From NCBI RefSeq assembly GCF_900098745.1, contig NZ_FQTT01000001.1, positions 467,290 to 531,289 on the forward strand: 64,000 nt of DNA, given 5' to 3'. Shown one piece after another: positions 46,836 to 54,919 of the stretch (its first letter is position 1; the number at the start of each line of letters is the position of its first letter). The stretch comes from Actinomyces glycerinitolerans (GTDB lineage: Bacteria; Actinomycetota; Actinomycetes; Actinomycetales; Actinomycetaceae). The notes beneath the pieces were generated by a model. That model ran no database searches. It had not been told where the DNA came from and saw only the letters and a program-made list of their open reading frames with translations. A program made the translations under genes and the position numbers.

Positions 46836-47969
46836 TCACTCCCGCCCGAACCAGTCCTCCAGGCCGTCGGGGGAACCGGCCCAGGCCAGCGCCTCACCCA
46901 TTTCGTCAGGCCGCAATAGAATCCGATGAAAGGCGTCAGCCACGCTTGCGCACTGCGCATCATCGGCGACTCCGGTGACCACCAGGTGACAACGCGGGGC
47001 ATCGGGGGCGTGTTCGCTCAGCCCGGAGGCGGCAAGTTCATCCACATGCATCTGCGGCACGGCGTTCCAGAGCCCGGCCTCTCCCACGCTCACGACCCCA
47101 CCGGCCACCTCCCAGGTGCACACGCGCCCGGGGCGGCTGGGCAGCCAGAAGCAGCCGCGGGCGAGCAGACCGTGACCGGCCAGGTCGGCGACGAACTCGC
47201 GTAGCCGCCCGGGGTGGAAGGGCAGCTCGGAGGACAGGTCCAGCGTGCGCACGCCGTGCTCGTCGGGTCCGCCCCACGCCCTGGTGGTGGCGGGGTGCAC
47301 GCGCGCGAGCGCCGAATCAACATCGTGCCGAACGTTCAGCAGCTCCGGAAGCAGCGGTGCGTCCAAGCCCGGCAGGAGCAGTGTGTCGTGAGGGCGCAGA
47401 TGCTCCACCAGGTCCCGACCAACCGGGTCCTCGCCGAGGGCGACAACCACATCCGCGTAGCCGATGGCAACCATGTGGATCTCGCCACTACAACGCCCGT
47501 CGGCGGCGTAGGACTCACCGGCGAATGCCGACAACGGCCGATGCTCCAATAGGTCCTCCGCGGCAGAGTCTGCATCAATGACGTGCGCGACTCCGGCCAG
47601 CACGACCCCCGGCAAGAGTTCCAGCTCGTCGACCAGAGTCGGGACCAGATGAACCAGTTCCACTCCGACGGGAAGCATGATGACCGTCGTGCCATCCGGC
47701 TCAATCCGAGCGCGATCCTCGCCGACGGCGACCAGCACCTCCCGCAGCGAGCAGGTCCAGCAGTCCTTCGAGCGCGGTATGTCGATCACGGAGGTGGTAC
47801 TGGAGGCAGCATCAGACATGGAAGCGGTTGTCAGCCGAACGACTCCGTGTTCCCCTTGCTCAGGAAGGAGCCTCGCCCGTATGACGAGTGCGCCTTCTCC
47901 GTGAAGTGCGAGAGCGGTCAGATCCAGTAGTGCGGGGTCGACGGCGCTGATGATGGTGAGGCAGTGCAC
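46836..47969 (-). CDS. Mrf-like COG0523/CobW_C family protein lacking a P-loop
   Basis: This encodes 377 residues from the GTG at 47969, which follows GGAGGTGCC. The C-terminal half is the CobW_C domain ([34 protein letters not shown]). The N-terminal half aligns in layout with COG0523 GTPases, but the GXXXXGK[ST] P-loop is absent ([19 protein letters not shown]). One Cys pair, CWTC (residues 70-73), stands where these proteins have their metal motif. In mycobacteria a similar protein (Mrf) is encoded with zinc-independent ribosomal proteins and recruits Mpy to hibernating ribosomes. It is divergent from the ribosomal operon and shares its Zur-like box. Confidence 0.78.
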   Translation of the reverse strand: MHCLTIISAVDPALLDLTALALHGEGALVIRARLLPEQGEHGVVRLTTASMSDAASSTTSVIDIPRSKDCWTCSLREVLVAVGEDRARIEPDGTTVIMLPVGVELVHLVPTLVDELELLPGVVLAGVAHVIDADSAAEDLLEHRPLSAFAGESYAADGRCSGEIHMVAIGYADVVVALGEDPVGRDLVEHLRPHDTLLLPGLDAPLLPELLNVRHDVDSALARVHPATTRAWGGPDEHGVRTLDLSSELPFHPGRLREFVADLAGHGLLARGCFWLPSRPGRVCTWEVAGGVVSVGEAGLWNAVPQMHVDELAASGLSEHAPDAPRCHLVVTGVADDAQCASVADAFHRILLRPDEMGEALAWAGSPDGLEDWFGRE

Positions 47970-47989
47970 GGCACCTCCAGTTGACGACA

Positions 47990-48006
47990 ATGAGAATCGT
48001 TCGCAT
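47990..48006. promoter_or_regulatory. Zur box-like palindrome in divergent promoter region
   Basis: ATGAGAATCGTTCGCAT is symmetrical apart from one base pair (ATGAGAA against TTCGCAT). It lies 13 bases before the L28 start and 21 before the Mrf-like start. Sequence and context (zinc-independent ribosomal paralogs plus a COG0523 gene) match actinobacterial Zur sites, which repress these genes when zinc is ample. The zur gene itself is not in the window. Confidence 0.75.
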
Positions 48007-48018
48007 ATAGTGCCTCTC

Positions 48019-48255
48019 ATGAGCCGCTACTGCCAAGTCACCGGTGCCCGTCCGGCCACCGGGTACTCAATCTCACACTCCCACCGTCGTTCCAAGCGGC
48101 GGTGGCTGCCCAACTTGCAGACCAAGCGCTACTGGGTACCGTCTCTGGGACGCACGGTCAAGCTCAGGGTCAGCGCCAAGGGCATCAAGATCATCGACCG
48201 AGTGGGCATCGATGTTGTCGTCGCCAAGATGCGCGCCCGAGGGGAGCGAGTCTGA
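48019..48255 (+). CDS. rpmB: 50S ribosomal protein L28, zinc-independent paralog
   Basis: This 78-residue protein begins [33 protein letters not shown]. Only one Cys is present, so the CXXC zinc knuckle of the C+ form is missing. It replaces the zinc-binding L28 under zinc starvation, freeing zinc. First gene of the plus-strand operon behind the Zur-like box. The TGA overlaps the next start (TGATG). Confidence 0.93.
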   Translation: MSRYCQVTGARPATGYSISHSHRRSKRRWLPNLQTKRYWVPSLGRTVKLRVSAKGIKIIDRVGIDVVVAKMRARGERV

Positions 48256-48428
48256 TGGCAGCACCCAAAGGCAGGGATCTGCGTCCGGTCATCAAACTGG
48301 TTTCCACCGCCGGCACCGGATACACCTACGTCACCCGGAAGAACCGCCGCAACACCCCCGACCGCCTGGTCCTGCGCAAGTACGACCCGATTGCTCGCTG
48401 TCACGTCGAGTTCAAGGAGTCCCGCTGA
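48255..48428 (+). CDS. rpmG: 50S ribosomal protein L33, zinc-independent paralog
   Basis: This 57-residue protein ([34 protein letters not shown]) has a single Cys near the end (RCHVEF) in place of the two CXXC pairs of the zinc form. Its start and stop each overlap neighbouring genes by one base (TGATG), so it is tightly coupled to L28 and S14. Substitutes in the large subunit during zinc limitation. Confidence 0.93.
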   Translation: MAAPKGRDLRPVIKLVSTAGTGYTYVTRKNRRNTPDRLVLRKYDPIARCHVEFKESR

Positions 48429-48733
48429 TGGCCAAGAAGTCCAAGCTCGCCGCCGATGCGCGTCGCCGGCGGATCGTGGCCCGCTACGCCGAGCGACGCG
48501 CCGAACTGAAGCGCGACAGCATCAACCCGACGCTCTCCGTCGAGGAACGCCAAGCCGCCATGTCCGCCCTGCATGCGCTGCCCCGCGATGCCTCCCCCAC
48601 CCGGGTACGCAATCGCGACGCGGTGGACGGACGTCCCCGCGGGTTCGTCCGCAAGGCGGGCGTCTCACGCGTCCGCTTCCGGGAGATGGCCCTGCGGGGC
48701 GAGCTACCCGGCATTACCAAGGCCTCTTGGTAG
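48428..48733 (+). CDS. rpsN: 30S ribosomal protein S14, zinc-independent paralog
   Basis: This 101-residue S14 is the long form without cysteines ([28 protein letters not shown] ... [39 protein letters not shown]). The zinc form is about 61 residues with CXXC motifs. This is the third gene of the coupled L28-L33-S14 set that is typical of actinobacterial Zur regulons. Confidence 0.94.
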   Translation: MAKKSKLAADARRRRIVARYAERRAELKRDSINPTLSVEERQAAMSALHALPRDASPTRVRNRDAVDGRPRGFVRKAGVSRVRFREMALRGELPGITKASW

Positions 48734-48772
48734 CTCCCTCATCGACAATCTCTAGACTTCAGGAGTCGCTCC

Positions 48773-49024
48773 ATGCGTCCAGGAATCCACCCCGACTACC
48801 ATCCCGTTGTCTTTCGCGATAAGGCCGCAGACTTCGCCTTCCTCACGCGTTCCACCATCACGTCGCCCCACACCATCCAATGGGAGGACGGCAACACCTA
48901 CCCGCTGGTCGACGTCGACATCTCCAGCGCCTCACACCCGTTTTGGACGGGGAAGGGACGCATTCTGGATACAGCCGGACGGGTAGAGAAGTTTGAGCGC
49001 CGCTACGGCAAGCGCTCCCGCTGA
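48773..49024 (+). CDS. 50S ribosomal protein L31 type B
   Basis: This 83-residue protein ([29 protein letters not shown] ... [27 protein letters not shown]) is the type B, zinc-independent L31 (YtiA/rpmE2 type) with no Cys. It replaces the zinc-carrying L31 on the large subunit. It is 39 bases after S14, in the same operon. Confidence 0.93.
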   Translation: MRPGIHPDYHPVVFRDKAADFAFLTRSTITSPHTIQWEDGNTYPLVDVDISSASHPFWTGKGRILDTAGRVEKFERRYGKRSR

Positions 49025-49054
49025 TATCCCCCTACACCGTTGAAAGGAGACTCC

Positions 49055-49177
49055 ATGAAGGTCCGCGCCTCTATCCGCTCACTCGCCAGGCAGCCAGGCA
49101 GCAAGGTCGTGCGCCGTCGCGGCCACACCTACGTCATCAATAAGAAGAACCCGCGTTTCAAGGCCCGTCAGGGCTGA
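49055..49177 (+). CDS. 50S ribosomal protein L36, zinc-independent paralog
   Basis: This 40-residue protein, [20 protein letters not shown] continuing [20 protein letters not shown], lacks the C-C-C-H zinc ligands of ordinary L36. It has a good ribosome binding site (GAAAGGAG). It closes the operon. A 14-bp tandem repeat begins 16 bases after its stop. Confidence 0.93.
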   Translation: MKVRASIRSLARQPGSKVVRRRGHTYVINKKNPRFKARQG

Positions 49178-49192
49178 GCCCAAGCCGCGGGA

Positions 49193-49262
49193 CGGACCGC
49201 GACGAACGGACCGCGACAAACGGATCGCGACAAACGGATCGCGACAAACGGACCGCGACAAT
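49193..49262. repeat. 14-bp tandem repeat, five units
   Basis: Five adjoining units CGGAYCGCGACAAA start at 49193, 49207, 49221, 49235 and 49249; only a few bases vary between copies. The array follows the L36 stop and precedes the kinase gene by about 60 bases. No inverse units or stem core are seen. Its copy number is probably variable between strains. Confidence 0.88.
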
Positions 49263-49324
49263 AGGCTCCCGGCCCCGTCTTCGCGGCATCGGCGACCTTG
49301 GCGCCCCGGGCGTACGCTCGGGGC

Positions 49325-49861
49325 ATGTCGCCTTCCCGTCCCGTTCTGGTAGTCCTCGGCGGGTTGCCCGCCACCGGGAAGTCCACCGTGGCTCGCGAAC
49401 TCAATCGCGACGGCGCCCTGTCCTACATTCGAATCGACTCCATCGAGCAGGCGTTAAGAGCCTCCGGTGAGATGGGCAGCGGCGGCGTCCAGGGCTCCGG
49501 GTACGCCGGCGGTTACGCCGTTGCGGGTGACCTGCTGGACGGCGGTAACGACGTTCTCGCCGAGTGCGTCAACCCGCTGCCGCTCACCCGCGACGCGTGG
49601 CGGAATACCGCCCGGACCCACAATGCGGTTCTGATCGAGGTCGAGCTGGTCTATTCCGATCCCGCTGTTCACCGCGAGCGCGCCGAGAGCCGCGACGTCG
49701 ACATCCCCGGCCTGGAGGTGCCCGGCTGGCGGGCGATACAGGCACGCGAATACCACCCGTGGGACGACGCCGCCGTGCTGCGCATAGACACTGCCACGAC
49801 CAGCCCGCAGGACGCCGCCGCTGCCATCCGCGCCGCCGCGCGTGCCGCCGTGGGCTCCTGA
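49325..49861 (+). CDS. AAA/P-loop kinase-like protein
   Basis: This encodes 178 residues. The Walker A is GGLPATGKST (about residues 11-20), followed by a nucleoside-kinase-like layout (IRIDSIEQAL, then a LID-like region LVYSDPAVHRERAESR). It belongs to the group of small kinases (COG0645/zeta-toxin- or APS kinase-like) whose substrates are often unknown. The ATG at 49325 is chosen over an upstream start lying in repeat-like sequence. No antitoxin-like gene is nearby. Confidence 0.75.
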   Translation: MSPSRPVLVVLGGLPATGKSTVARELNRDGALSYIRIDSIEQALRASGEMGSGGVQGSGYAGGYAVAGDLLDGGNDVLAECVNPLPLTRDAWRNTARTHNAVLIEVELVYSDPAVHRERAESRDVDIPGLEVPGWRAIQAREYHPWDDAAVLRIDTATTSPQDAAAAIRAAARAAVGS

Positions 49862-49957
49862 TACCCGCGCTCCGTTCCCGACGCCGTCGCGACGCGCCTC
49901 CAGTCCGCCCTTCGTCTCTAATTCCCCGCTCCCACCGCACCCGGCTACCCTCCTGCC

Positions 49958-50833
49958 ATGACCACGCCCGCCCCCACCGCACCCGCCGACGCCCGCCACC
50001 TTGTGCTGACCCTGTCCTGCCCCGACCGCCCTGGGATCGTCAACGCCGTCTCCGGCGCGCTGGCCCGACGCGGCGGCAACATCACCGAGTCCAAGCAGTT
50101 CGGCGACGAGGCGTCTGGGCTGTTCTTCATGCGCGTGCAGGTGATGACCACCGTGGCCCGTGAGGAGTTGGAGAAGGACCTGGCCGAGCTGGCCCGCACC
50201 TATTCCATGACCTGGTCGCTGGACGAGGTCGGCCGCCCCATGCGTACCCTGATCATGGTGTCCAAGGAGGGCCACTGCCTGACCGACCTGCTCTTCCGCG
50301 CCCGCAGTCAGGGCCTGCCGATCGACGTCGTCGGCGTGGTCGGCAACCATGAGGACCTGCGGCCCGTGGCCGACTTCTACGGCGTCCCCTTCCACCACAT
50401 CCCGGTGACCAAGGAGACCAAGGCCGACGCCGAGGCTCAGCTACTGGAACTGGTGGACTCCCTGAACGTCGAACTGGTGGTGCTGGCCCGCTACATGCAG
50501 ATCCTCTCCCCCACCCTGTGCGAGCGGCTCCACGGCGGGGTCATCAACATCCACCACTCCTTCCTGCCCAGCTTCAAGGGCGCCAACCCCTACCGGCAGG
50601 CGCACGAGCGCGGCGTGAAGCTGATCGGCGCCACCGCCCACTACGTCACCCCCGATCTGGATGAGGGCCCCATCATCGAGCAGGACGTCACTCGCGCCAA
50701 CCACGAGGACTCCGTGGAGACGCTGCGCGCCAAGGGGCAGGACGTCGAACGCCGCGTGCTCGCGCAGGCGGTGCGCTGGCACGCCGAGCACCGGGTGCTG
50801 CTCAACGGCCTGCGCACCGTCGTCTTCGCCTGA
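49958..50833 (+). CDS. purU: formyltetrahydrofolate deformylase
   Basis: This 291-residue enzyme has an N-terminal ACT domain (LTLSCPDRPGIVNAVSGALARRGGNITESKQF, about residues 11-42) and a formyltransferase-like C-terminal domain. The catalytic region reads INIHHSFLPSFKGANPYRQAHERGVKLIGATAHYV. It hydrolyses 10-formyl-THF to formate and THF, controlled by glycine and methionine through the ACT domain. It balances the pool made by the glyA-folD operon 4 kb away. Confidence 0.94.
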   Translation: MTTPAPTAPADARHLVLTLSCPDRPGIVNAVSGALARRGGNITESKQFGDEASGLFFMRVQVMTTVAREELEKDLAELARTYSMTWSLDEVGRPMRTLIMVSKEGHCLTDLLFRARSQGLPIDVVGVVGNHEDLRPVADFYGVPFHHIPVTKETKADAEAQLLELVDSLNVELVVLARYMQILSPTLCERLHGGVINIHHSFLPSFKGANPYRQAHERGVKLIGATAHYVTPDLDEGPIIEQDVTRANHEDSVETLRAKGQDVERRVLAQAVRWHAEHRVLLNGLRTVVFA

Positions 50834-50906
50834 CGCCGGCCCCACCCCGGCGCGGGTTTTCCTGACGCCTCTTGAGCCTGCCCGGCGACGGCGAAACACT
50901 GACGCC

Positions 50907-51380
50907 GTGTCCATCGCCCTCGCCCTGCACCTGCTCGCCGCGCTAGCCACCGCCATGGTCGCCGGCTTCCTCGTCATGTACTGCCTGACGATCGGCGGCT
51001 TCTTCAGCCATATGGTGCGCACCGGTCAGATCGAGGCTCTACAGCGCCATTACGCGCCCTTCCGACGCCGCACGCATCTGAAGACCACCTACGCAGCGGC
51101 CATGCTCCTCCAGTTCTTCGCGTCCGTGGCGGCGCTCGCCGCAAGCTGGCACACGCCCCTGATCGGCCGCGTCCTCGCCGTCGCCGCCCTGCCCCTGTTG
51201 CTCACCGTCCACCGGGTCACCGGCTTCACCGAACCGGAGGAGACGCTGGTCTCCGGTCGGCCGATCGCCTACGACGCCGCCGCCCGCTACCTGCGGCTCA
51301 ACCTGCCGCTGCACGCGCTATACGCCTGCTTCTACACGCTCGCCGCGACCTGGCTGCTCGTCGAGCTCGCGCGCACTTGA
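50907..51380 (+). CDS. small integral membrane protein, unknown
   Basis: This encodes 157 residues with four transmembrane segments (about residues 4-24, 50-68, 76-90 and 128-150) and the loops FFSHMVRTGQIEALQRHYAPFRRRTHLKTTY and GFTEPEETLVSGRP. The layout is similar to DUF1772-like proteins, but I cannot assign a family with certainty. The GTG start at 50907 gives the first helix a normal N-terminus. The stop codon lies inside the first copy of a 60-bp-spaced repeat. Confidence 0.6.
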   Translation: MSIALALHLLAALATAMVAGFLVMYCLTIGGFFSHMVRTGQIEALQRHYAPFRRRTHLKTTYAAAMLLQFFASVAALAASWHTPLIGRVLAVAALPLLLTVHRVTGFTEPEETLVSGRPIAYDAAARYLRLNLPLHALYACFYTLAATWLLVELART

Positions 51381-51504
51381 GCGGTACGTGCCCATCCACC
51401 AGGTCCGCTTCCAGGGTCGCGCCGAACTCGCGCGCGCGTGAGCGGTACTCACCCCCCGACGGCGCCGCCGGCGTCGCCCCGTCGAACTCTCGCGCGTGAA
51501 TGGT
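51362..51504. repeat. three-copy dispersed repeat with about 60-bp period
   Basis: The motif CGARCTCGCGCGC followed by TGAGCGGTAC occurs at 51362-51387 and 51423-51448, and a shorter variant (CGAACTCTCGCGCGTGAATG) at 51483-51504. The first copy contains the stop codon of the membrane-protein gene. The segments between the copies are unlike each other. No gene is present between 51381 and 51543. Confidence 0.6.
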
Positions 51505-51543
51505 CGGTCGTTCCGGTCGGGCCCGGGCACGCCGGCAAGCCGT

Positions 51544-52836
51544 CTACCGCGGCTTCGCCACCTCAGACCGGCCGCGCGGCAGCCGGTTGAGCCGCTCCGT
51601 CATGACCAGGCCCAACAGGGCCAGCGCCAGGAGGTAGAAGGGGAGCAGCCACAGGCCGACCCGGCCGGAGATGAGCCCGAACAGCGGCGGCATGATGGTG
51701 GTCCCCGTGTAGGCCGCCGCCATCTGGATGCCGATGATCGCCTGCGAGTTGGCGCGTCCGAAGTTGGCGGGCGTGGAGTGAATGACCGCCGGATACACCG
51801 GGGCCGCGCCTATGCCGGCCAGGGCGAAACCGACGAATGACACCTGTCCCAGTGGCAGCGCCACGATCGTCGCGCCGACGGCCCCCAGTAGGAAACCGCC
51901 CCTAATGAGCTGCCGGTCCCCGACCCGGTCGGCGAAGAAGCCGCACAGGAAGCGGCCAGCGGTCAGCCCCAGGATGAACAGGGCCCCGAAGGACGCCGCC
52001 GTGGATGCGTCAAAGCCCCGGTCGGAGACGAAGAAGGTCGCGCCCCACAGCATGGCCGTCTGTTCGAAGGCGCAGTATGCGAAGAATGCGAGCAGGACGG
52101 AGGGGACCCCGGGGATGCGCAGCGCCGTCCGGAGCGAGACGTGCCCGCGGGCACTGCCTGCAGCGCCGTCGGCCGCGGTGGCCTCGGAGGACGCAGCCTC
52201 CCCTGTGGACTCTCCGGGACTGGCCGCCGCAACACGCTGCCACAGCGGGAGGCTGGCGAGCAGCACCGCCGCCAGCCCGACCTGCAGCAGGCCGATCGTC
52301 CGGTATGCGGCCGGCCAATTACCGTCGGCGGACAGGGCCAGACTCATGACGAAGGGACTGATGGACGCGCCCACGCCCCAGAAACTGTGCAGCCAGTTCA
52401 TGTGCCGCGCCGTGTAGTGGAGGGCCACGTAGTTGTTGAGCGCCGCGTCGACCGCCCCCGCGCCCAGGCCGTAGGGGACGGCCCACAGGCACAGCATCCA
52501 GAACTGGCTGGCGGTCGAGAAGCCCAGCAGCGCCACGGCCGTGAGCACCACGCTCACAGTGGTGACCAGCCCCGCGCCGAAACGCCGGGTCAGCCGCTCG
52601 GAGGCGAGGGAGGAGACGATGGTGCCGACGGCGATGATGAAGGTGACTCCCCCGGCAAAGGACACCGGTACACCCAGGTCCTCGTGCATGACGGGCCAGC
52701 CCGCGCCCACGAGCGAGTCCGGCAGACCGAGACTGATGAAGGCCAGGTAGATGATGGCGAGTAGCAGCAGATACACGAGGAGCCTCTCCGAGCAACGGCA
52801 GGCGGCGCTGAGCGCCGGGGAGTCGATCAGCACCAA
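51544..52836 (-). CDS. MFS transporter (fucose permease/YbjJ-like)
   Basis: This 430-residue protein has twelve transmembrane segments. Family features include GLPDSLVGAGWPVMHEDLG after TM1, ERLTRRFGAG in the loop after TM2, GLGAGAVDAALNNYVALHY in TM4 and FFADRVGDRQLIRGG in the second half. The group takes up sugars or other small solutes; the substrate is not indicated. A central loop of about 30 Ala/Ser-rich residues separates the halves. The start could be a few codons later than 52836. The 5' flank is AT-rich (GAAATTAACC, CTATTTTAATAG), probably the promoter. Confidence 0.85.
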   Translation of the reverse strand: MVLIDSPALSAACRCSERLLVYLLLLAIIYLAFISLGLPDSLVGAGWPVMHEDLGVPVSFAGGVTFIIAVGTIVSSLASERLTRRFGAGLVTTVSVVLTAVALLGFSTASQFWMLCLWAVPYGLGAGAVDAALNNYVALHYTARHMNWLHSFWGVGASISPFVMSLALSADGNWPAAYRTIGLLQVGLAAVLLASLPLWQRVAAASPGESTGEAASSEATAADGAAGSARGHVSLRTALRIPGVPSVLLAFFAYCAFEQTAMLWGATFFVSDRGFDASTAASFGALFILGLTAGRFLCGFFADRVGDRQLIRGGFLLGAVGATIVALPLGQVSFVGFALAGIGAAPVYPAVIHSTPANFGRANSQAIIGIQMAAAYTGTTIMPPLFGLISGRVGLWLLPFYLLALALLGLVMTERLNRLPRGRSEVAKPR

Positions 52837-52933
52837 TCACGAAATTAACCGACGACGCTATTTTAATAGTCCCTTCCCGGGTTACAAGGGCCGTTCGTCC
52901 ACATCGCGCCCCACCCTCGCCCACACGGCGGGC

Positions 52934-54304
52934 CTACGCGGAGTCCTGAGCGAGTGCACCGGCTTCATCGGCCAGCCGCGCGACCGCCAGCCGGTCGACT
53001 TTGCCCGGCCCGCGCAGCGGCAGCGCATCGACGACGACGATCCGCTTTGGAGCATGCGCCCCGTCCAGTCGCTGCCGCGCGGCCGCCCGCAACTGCTTCG
53101 CCCAGACCCGCCGGTCGCCAGGCTTCGCCGTTGACTCCGGCACGACGGCGGCCGCCACGGCACTGCCCCACTGGGCGTCGGGCACCCCGACGACGCAGGC
53201 CTCCGCCACCCCGCCCAGCGCGGTGAGCGCCTGTTCGACTTCGCGCGGAACGACCTTGATGCCGCCGGTGATGATGACGTCATCCACGCGTCCGAGCACG
53301 GCCAGGCGCCGTACCCCGTCCGTGCCGTCGATCAGTTTCCCGATATCACTGGTGAGCAGATCGCGGCGGGCAGCCGGGTCGCTCCGCTCGCGAAAGACCG
53401 CCGCGCCCGCCGACGGCGCCAGCCCCGCTCCCCTCTCGGCGTACCCGTGGGCGAGGACCGGCCCGGCGAGCACGACTCGGCCCACCCCGTCGCCGTCCGG
53501 GTTCTCGATGCGCACCTCCACCCCATCCAGCGGCACGCCGTCGTAGATGCAGCCGCCGCCGGTCTCGCTCATGCCGTAGGTCGTCACCACCCGTACCCCG
53601 GCGGCGCGGGCGCGCTCCAGCAGGGCCGGGTCCGCGGCGGCGCCGCCCAGCAGGACGGCGTCGACGCGGGCCAAGGCTGCGCGTGCCCGTTCCTGCCCCG
53701 GGGCGAGGGCCCGCACCAGCTGGGTGGGTACCAACGAGACGCGCACCGGGTCGCCCGGCCGGGTGGCGAGCGCCCGCGTGATCGCGTCCGCGAGCGCGTC
53801 GGGGCTGAAACCGCGCGAGGTGTCCGCGACCACCGGTGCGCGCCCGGCGAGCAGGGAGCGCATCACTACCTGCAGCCCGGCGACATGCTGCGCGGGCAGG
53901 GCCAGCACCCAGCTGCCGGGCCCGCCCAGGCGTGCGTGCGTGGCACGCGCGGAGGCGGTTAACGCCCTCATGCTCATGGCCACCAGGGCGCCGGTTCCGG
54001 TGGTGGAGCCGGAGGTGCGCAGCAGTAGGTCCACCTCGGGATCGATGGCGGGACTGTGCGGATCCAGGCGCCGGGCCAGGTCGGATTTGACGGCCTCGGC
54101 GTCCTCGCCCGGACCGATGGGGACCAGCAGGGGGCGGGCTTTCCCGCTTTCCCCGGCGCCTGCCTCGAACCGGTCGCGCAGCGCCGTGATGAAGGCGACG
54201 GCATCGTCGGGGCGATTGCCCCCGCGCAGGAGGAACAACGGGCGGGGAAAGGTAGTTGTCGAAGACACAACTACCAGGGTGGCACGCCGACCGGCCGCCG
54301 CCAT
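52934..54304 (-). CDS. menE: o-succinylbenzoate--CoA ligase
   Basis: This 456-residue acyl-adenylate-forming enzyme has the AMP-binding P-loop LLRTSGSTTGTGALV (about residues 79-93), GMSETGGGCIYDG (A5), TSDIGKLID and VDDVIITGGIKVVPREVE (A8), and PLRGPGKVDR with the catalytic Lys (A10). The short length and sequence fit MenE of menaquinone synthesis rather than a fatty-acyl ligase. Other men genes are not in the window. The start at the ATG at 54304 leaves 27 bases to the divergent PLDc_N gene. Confidence 0.85.
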   Translation of the reverse strand: MAAAGRRATLVVVSSTTTFPRPLFLLRGGNRPDDAVAFITALRDRFEAGAGESGKARPLLVPIGPGEDAEAVKSDLARRLDPHSPAIDPEVDLLLRTSGSTTGTGALVAMSMRALTASARATHARLGGPGSWVLALPAQHVAGLQVVMRSLLAGRAPVVADTSRGFSPDALADAITRALATRPGDPVRVSLVPTQLVRALAPGQERARAALARVDAVLLGGAAADPALLERARAAGVRVVTTYGMSETGGGCIYDGVPLDGVEVRIENPDGDGVGRVVLAGPVLAHGYAERGAGLAPSAGAAVFRERSDPAARRDLLTSDIGKLIDGTDGVRRLAVLGRVDDVIITGGIKVVPREVEQALTALGGVAEACVVGVPDAQWGSAVAAAVVPESTAKPGDRRVWAKQLRAAARQRLDGAHAPKRIVVVDALPLRGPGKVDRLAVARLADEAGALAQDSA

Positions 54305-54331
54305 AGCTCTACGAACGGTTAGGCTAGATAC

Positions 54332-54784
54332 GTGCGTGCCGTCCCCTACATCCTCGCGCTGGCGCTGGCCCTCTACGCCCTGCTCGACTGCATACGCACC
54401 CCGTCTGAGAACATGCCGGCGCGCCTGCCCAAGCCCATGTGGATCCTGCTCATCCTGGTCATGGCGGTGGTCGGACCGATCGCCTGGATCATCACCTCGC
54501 GGGTGCGTGCCGCCGAGGAACGCGGCGGCGAGATCGAGCGCACCGTGTGGTCCTCCAAGGAGCGCGTCGACCTGCACCTGGCGGAGCGCCCTCGCCCGGT
54601 TGCACCCGACGACGACCCGGAGTTCCTCGCCCACCTCGAGCAGGACATCCGCCGTCGTCGCCGCGACAAGGACGCGGGCACGAACGACGCCCCCGGCAAC
54701 CGGAATGAAGACTCCGACAAGAACTCCGACGATCACGGTGCGGATGGCCCGGGCGTTCCCTCAGACGGTTCTCCGACGTCGTGA
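54332..54784 (+). CDS. PLDc_N domain membrane protein
   Basis: This 150-residue protein starts at a GTG. Two transmembrane helices with the PLDc_N pattern (YILALALALYALLDCIRTP and PKPMWILLILVMAVVGPIAWIITSR) make up the first 60 residues. A charged cytoplasmic part and an Asn/Asp-rich disordered tail follow. It lacks phospholipase D HKD motifs. The family is often encoded beside menE in actinobacteria; the function is unknown. Confidence 0.85.
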   Translation: MRAVPYILALALALYALLDCIRTPSENMPARLPKPMWILLILVMAVVGPIAWIITSRVRAAEERGGEIERTVWSSKERVDLHLAERPRPVAPDDDPEFLAHLEQDIRRRRRDKDAGTNDAPGNRNEDSDKNSDDHGADGPGVPSDGSPTS

Positions 54785-54919
54785 TCCTCCGGCCGACGTC
54801 CCGGACAGCATCCGGCAGCACTCAGGCATCGCCCATAGGCGCCGACAGACCCGGGCACTCACCGGAAGCTCCAGCACCTGGTTCTCGGGTAGGTGCGCTC
54901 GTAGCCTCCTCCCGCGCCG

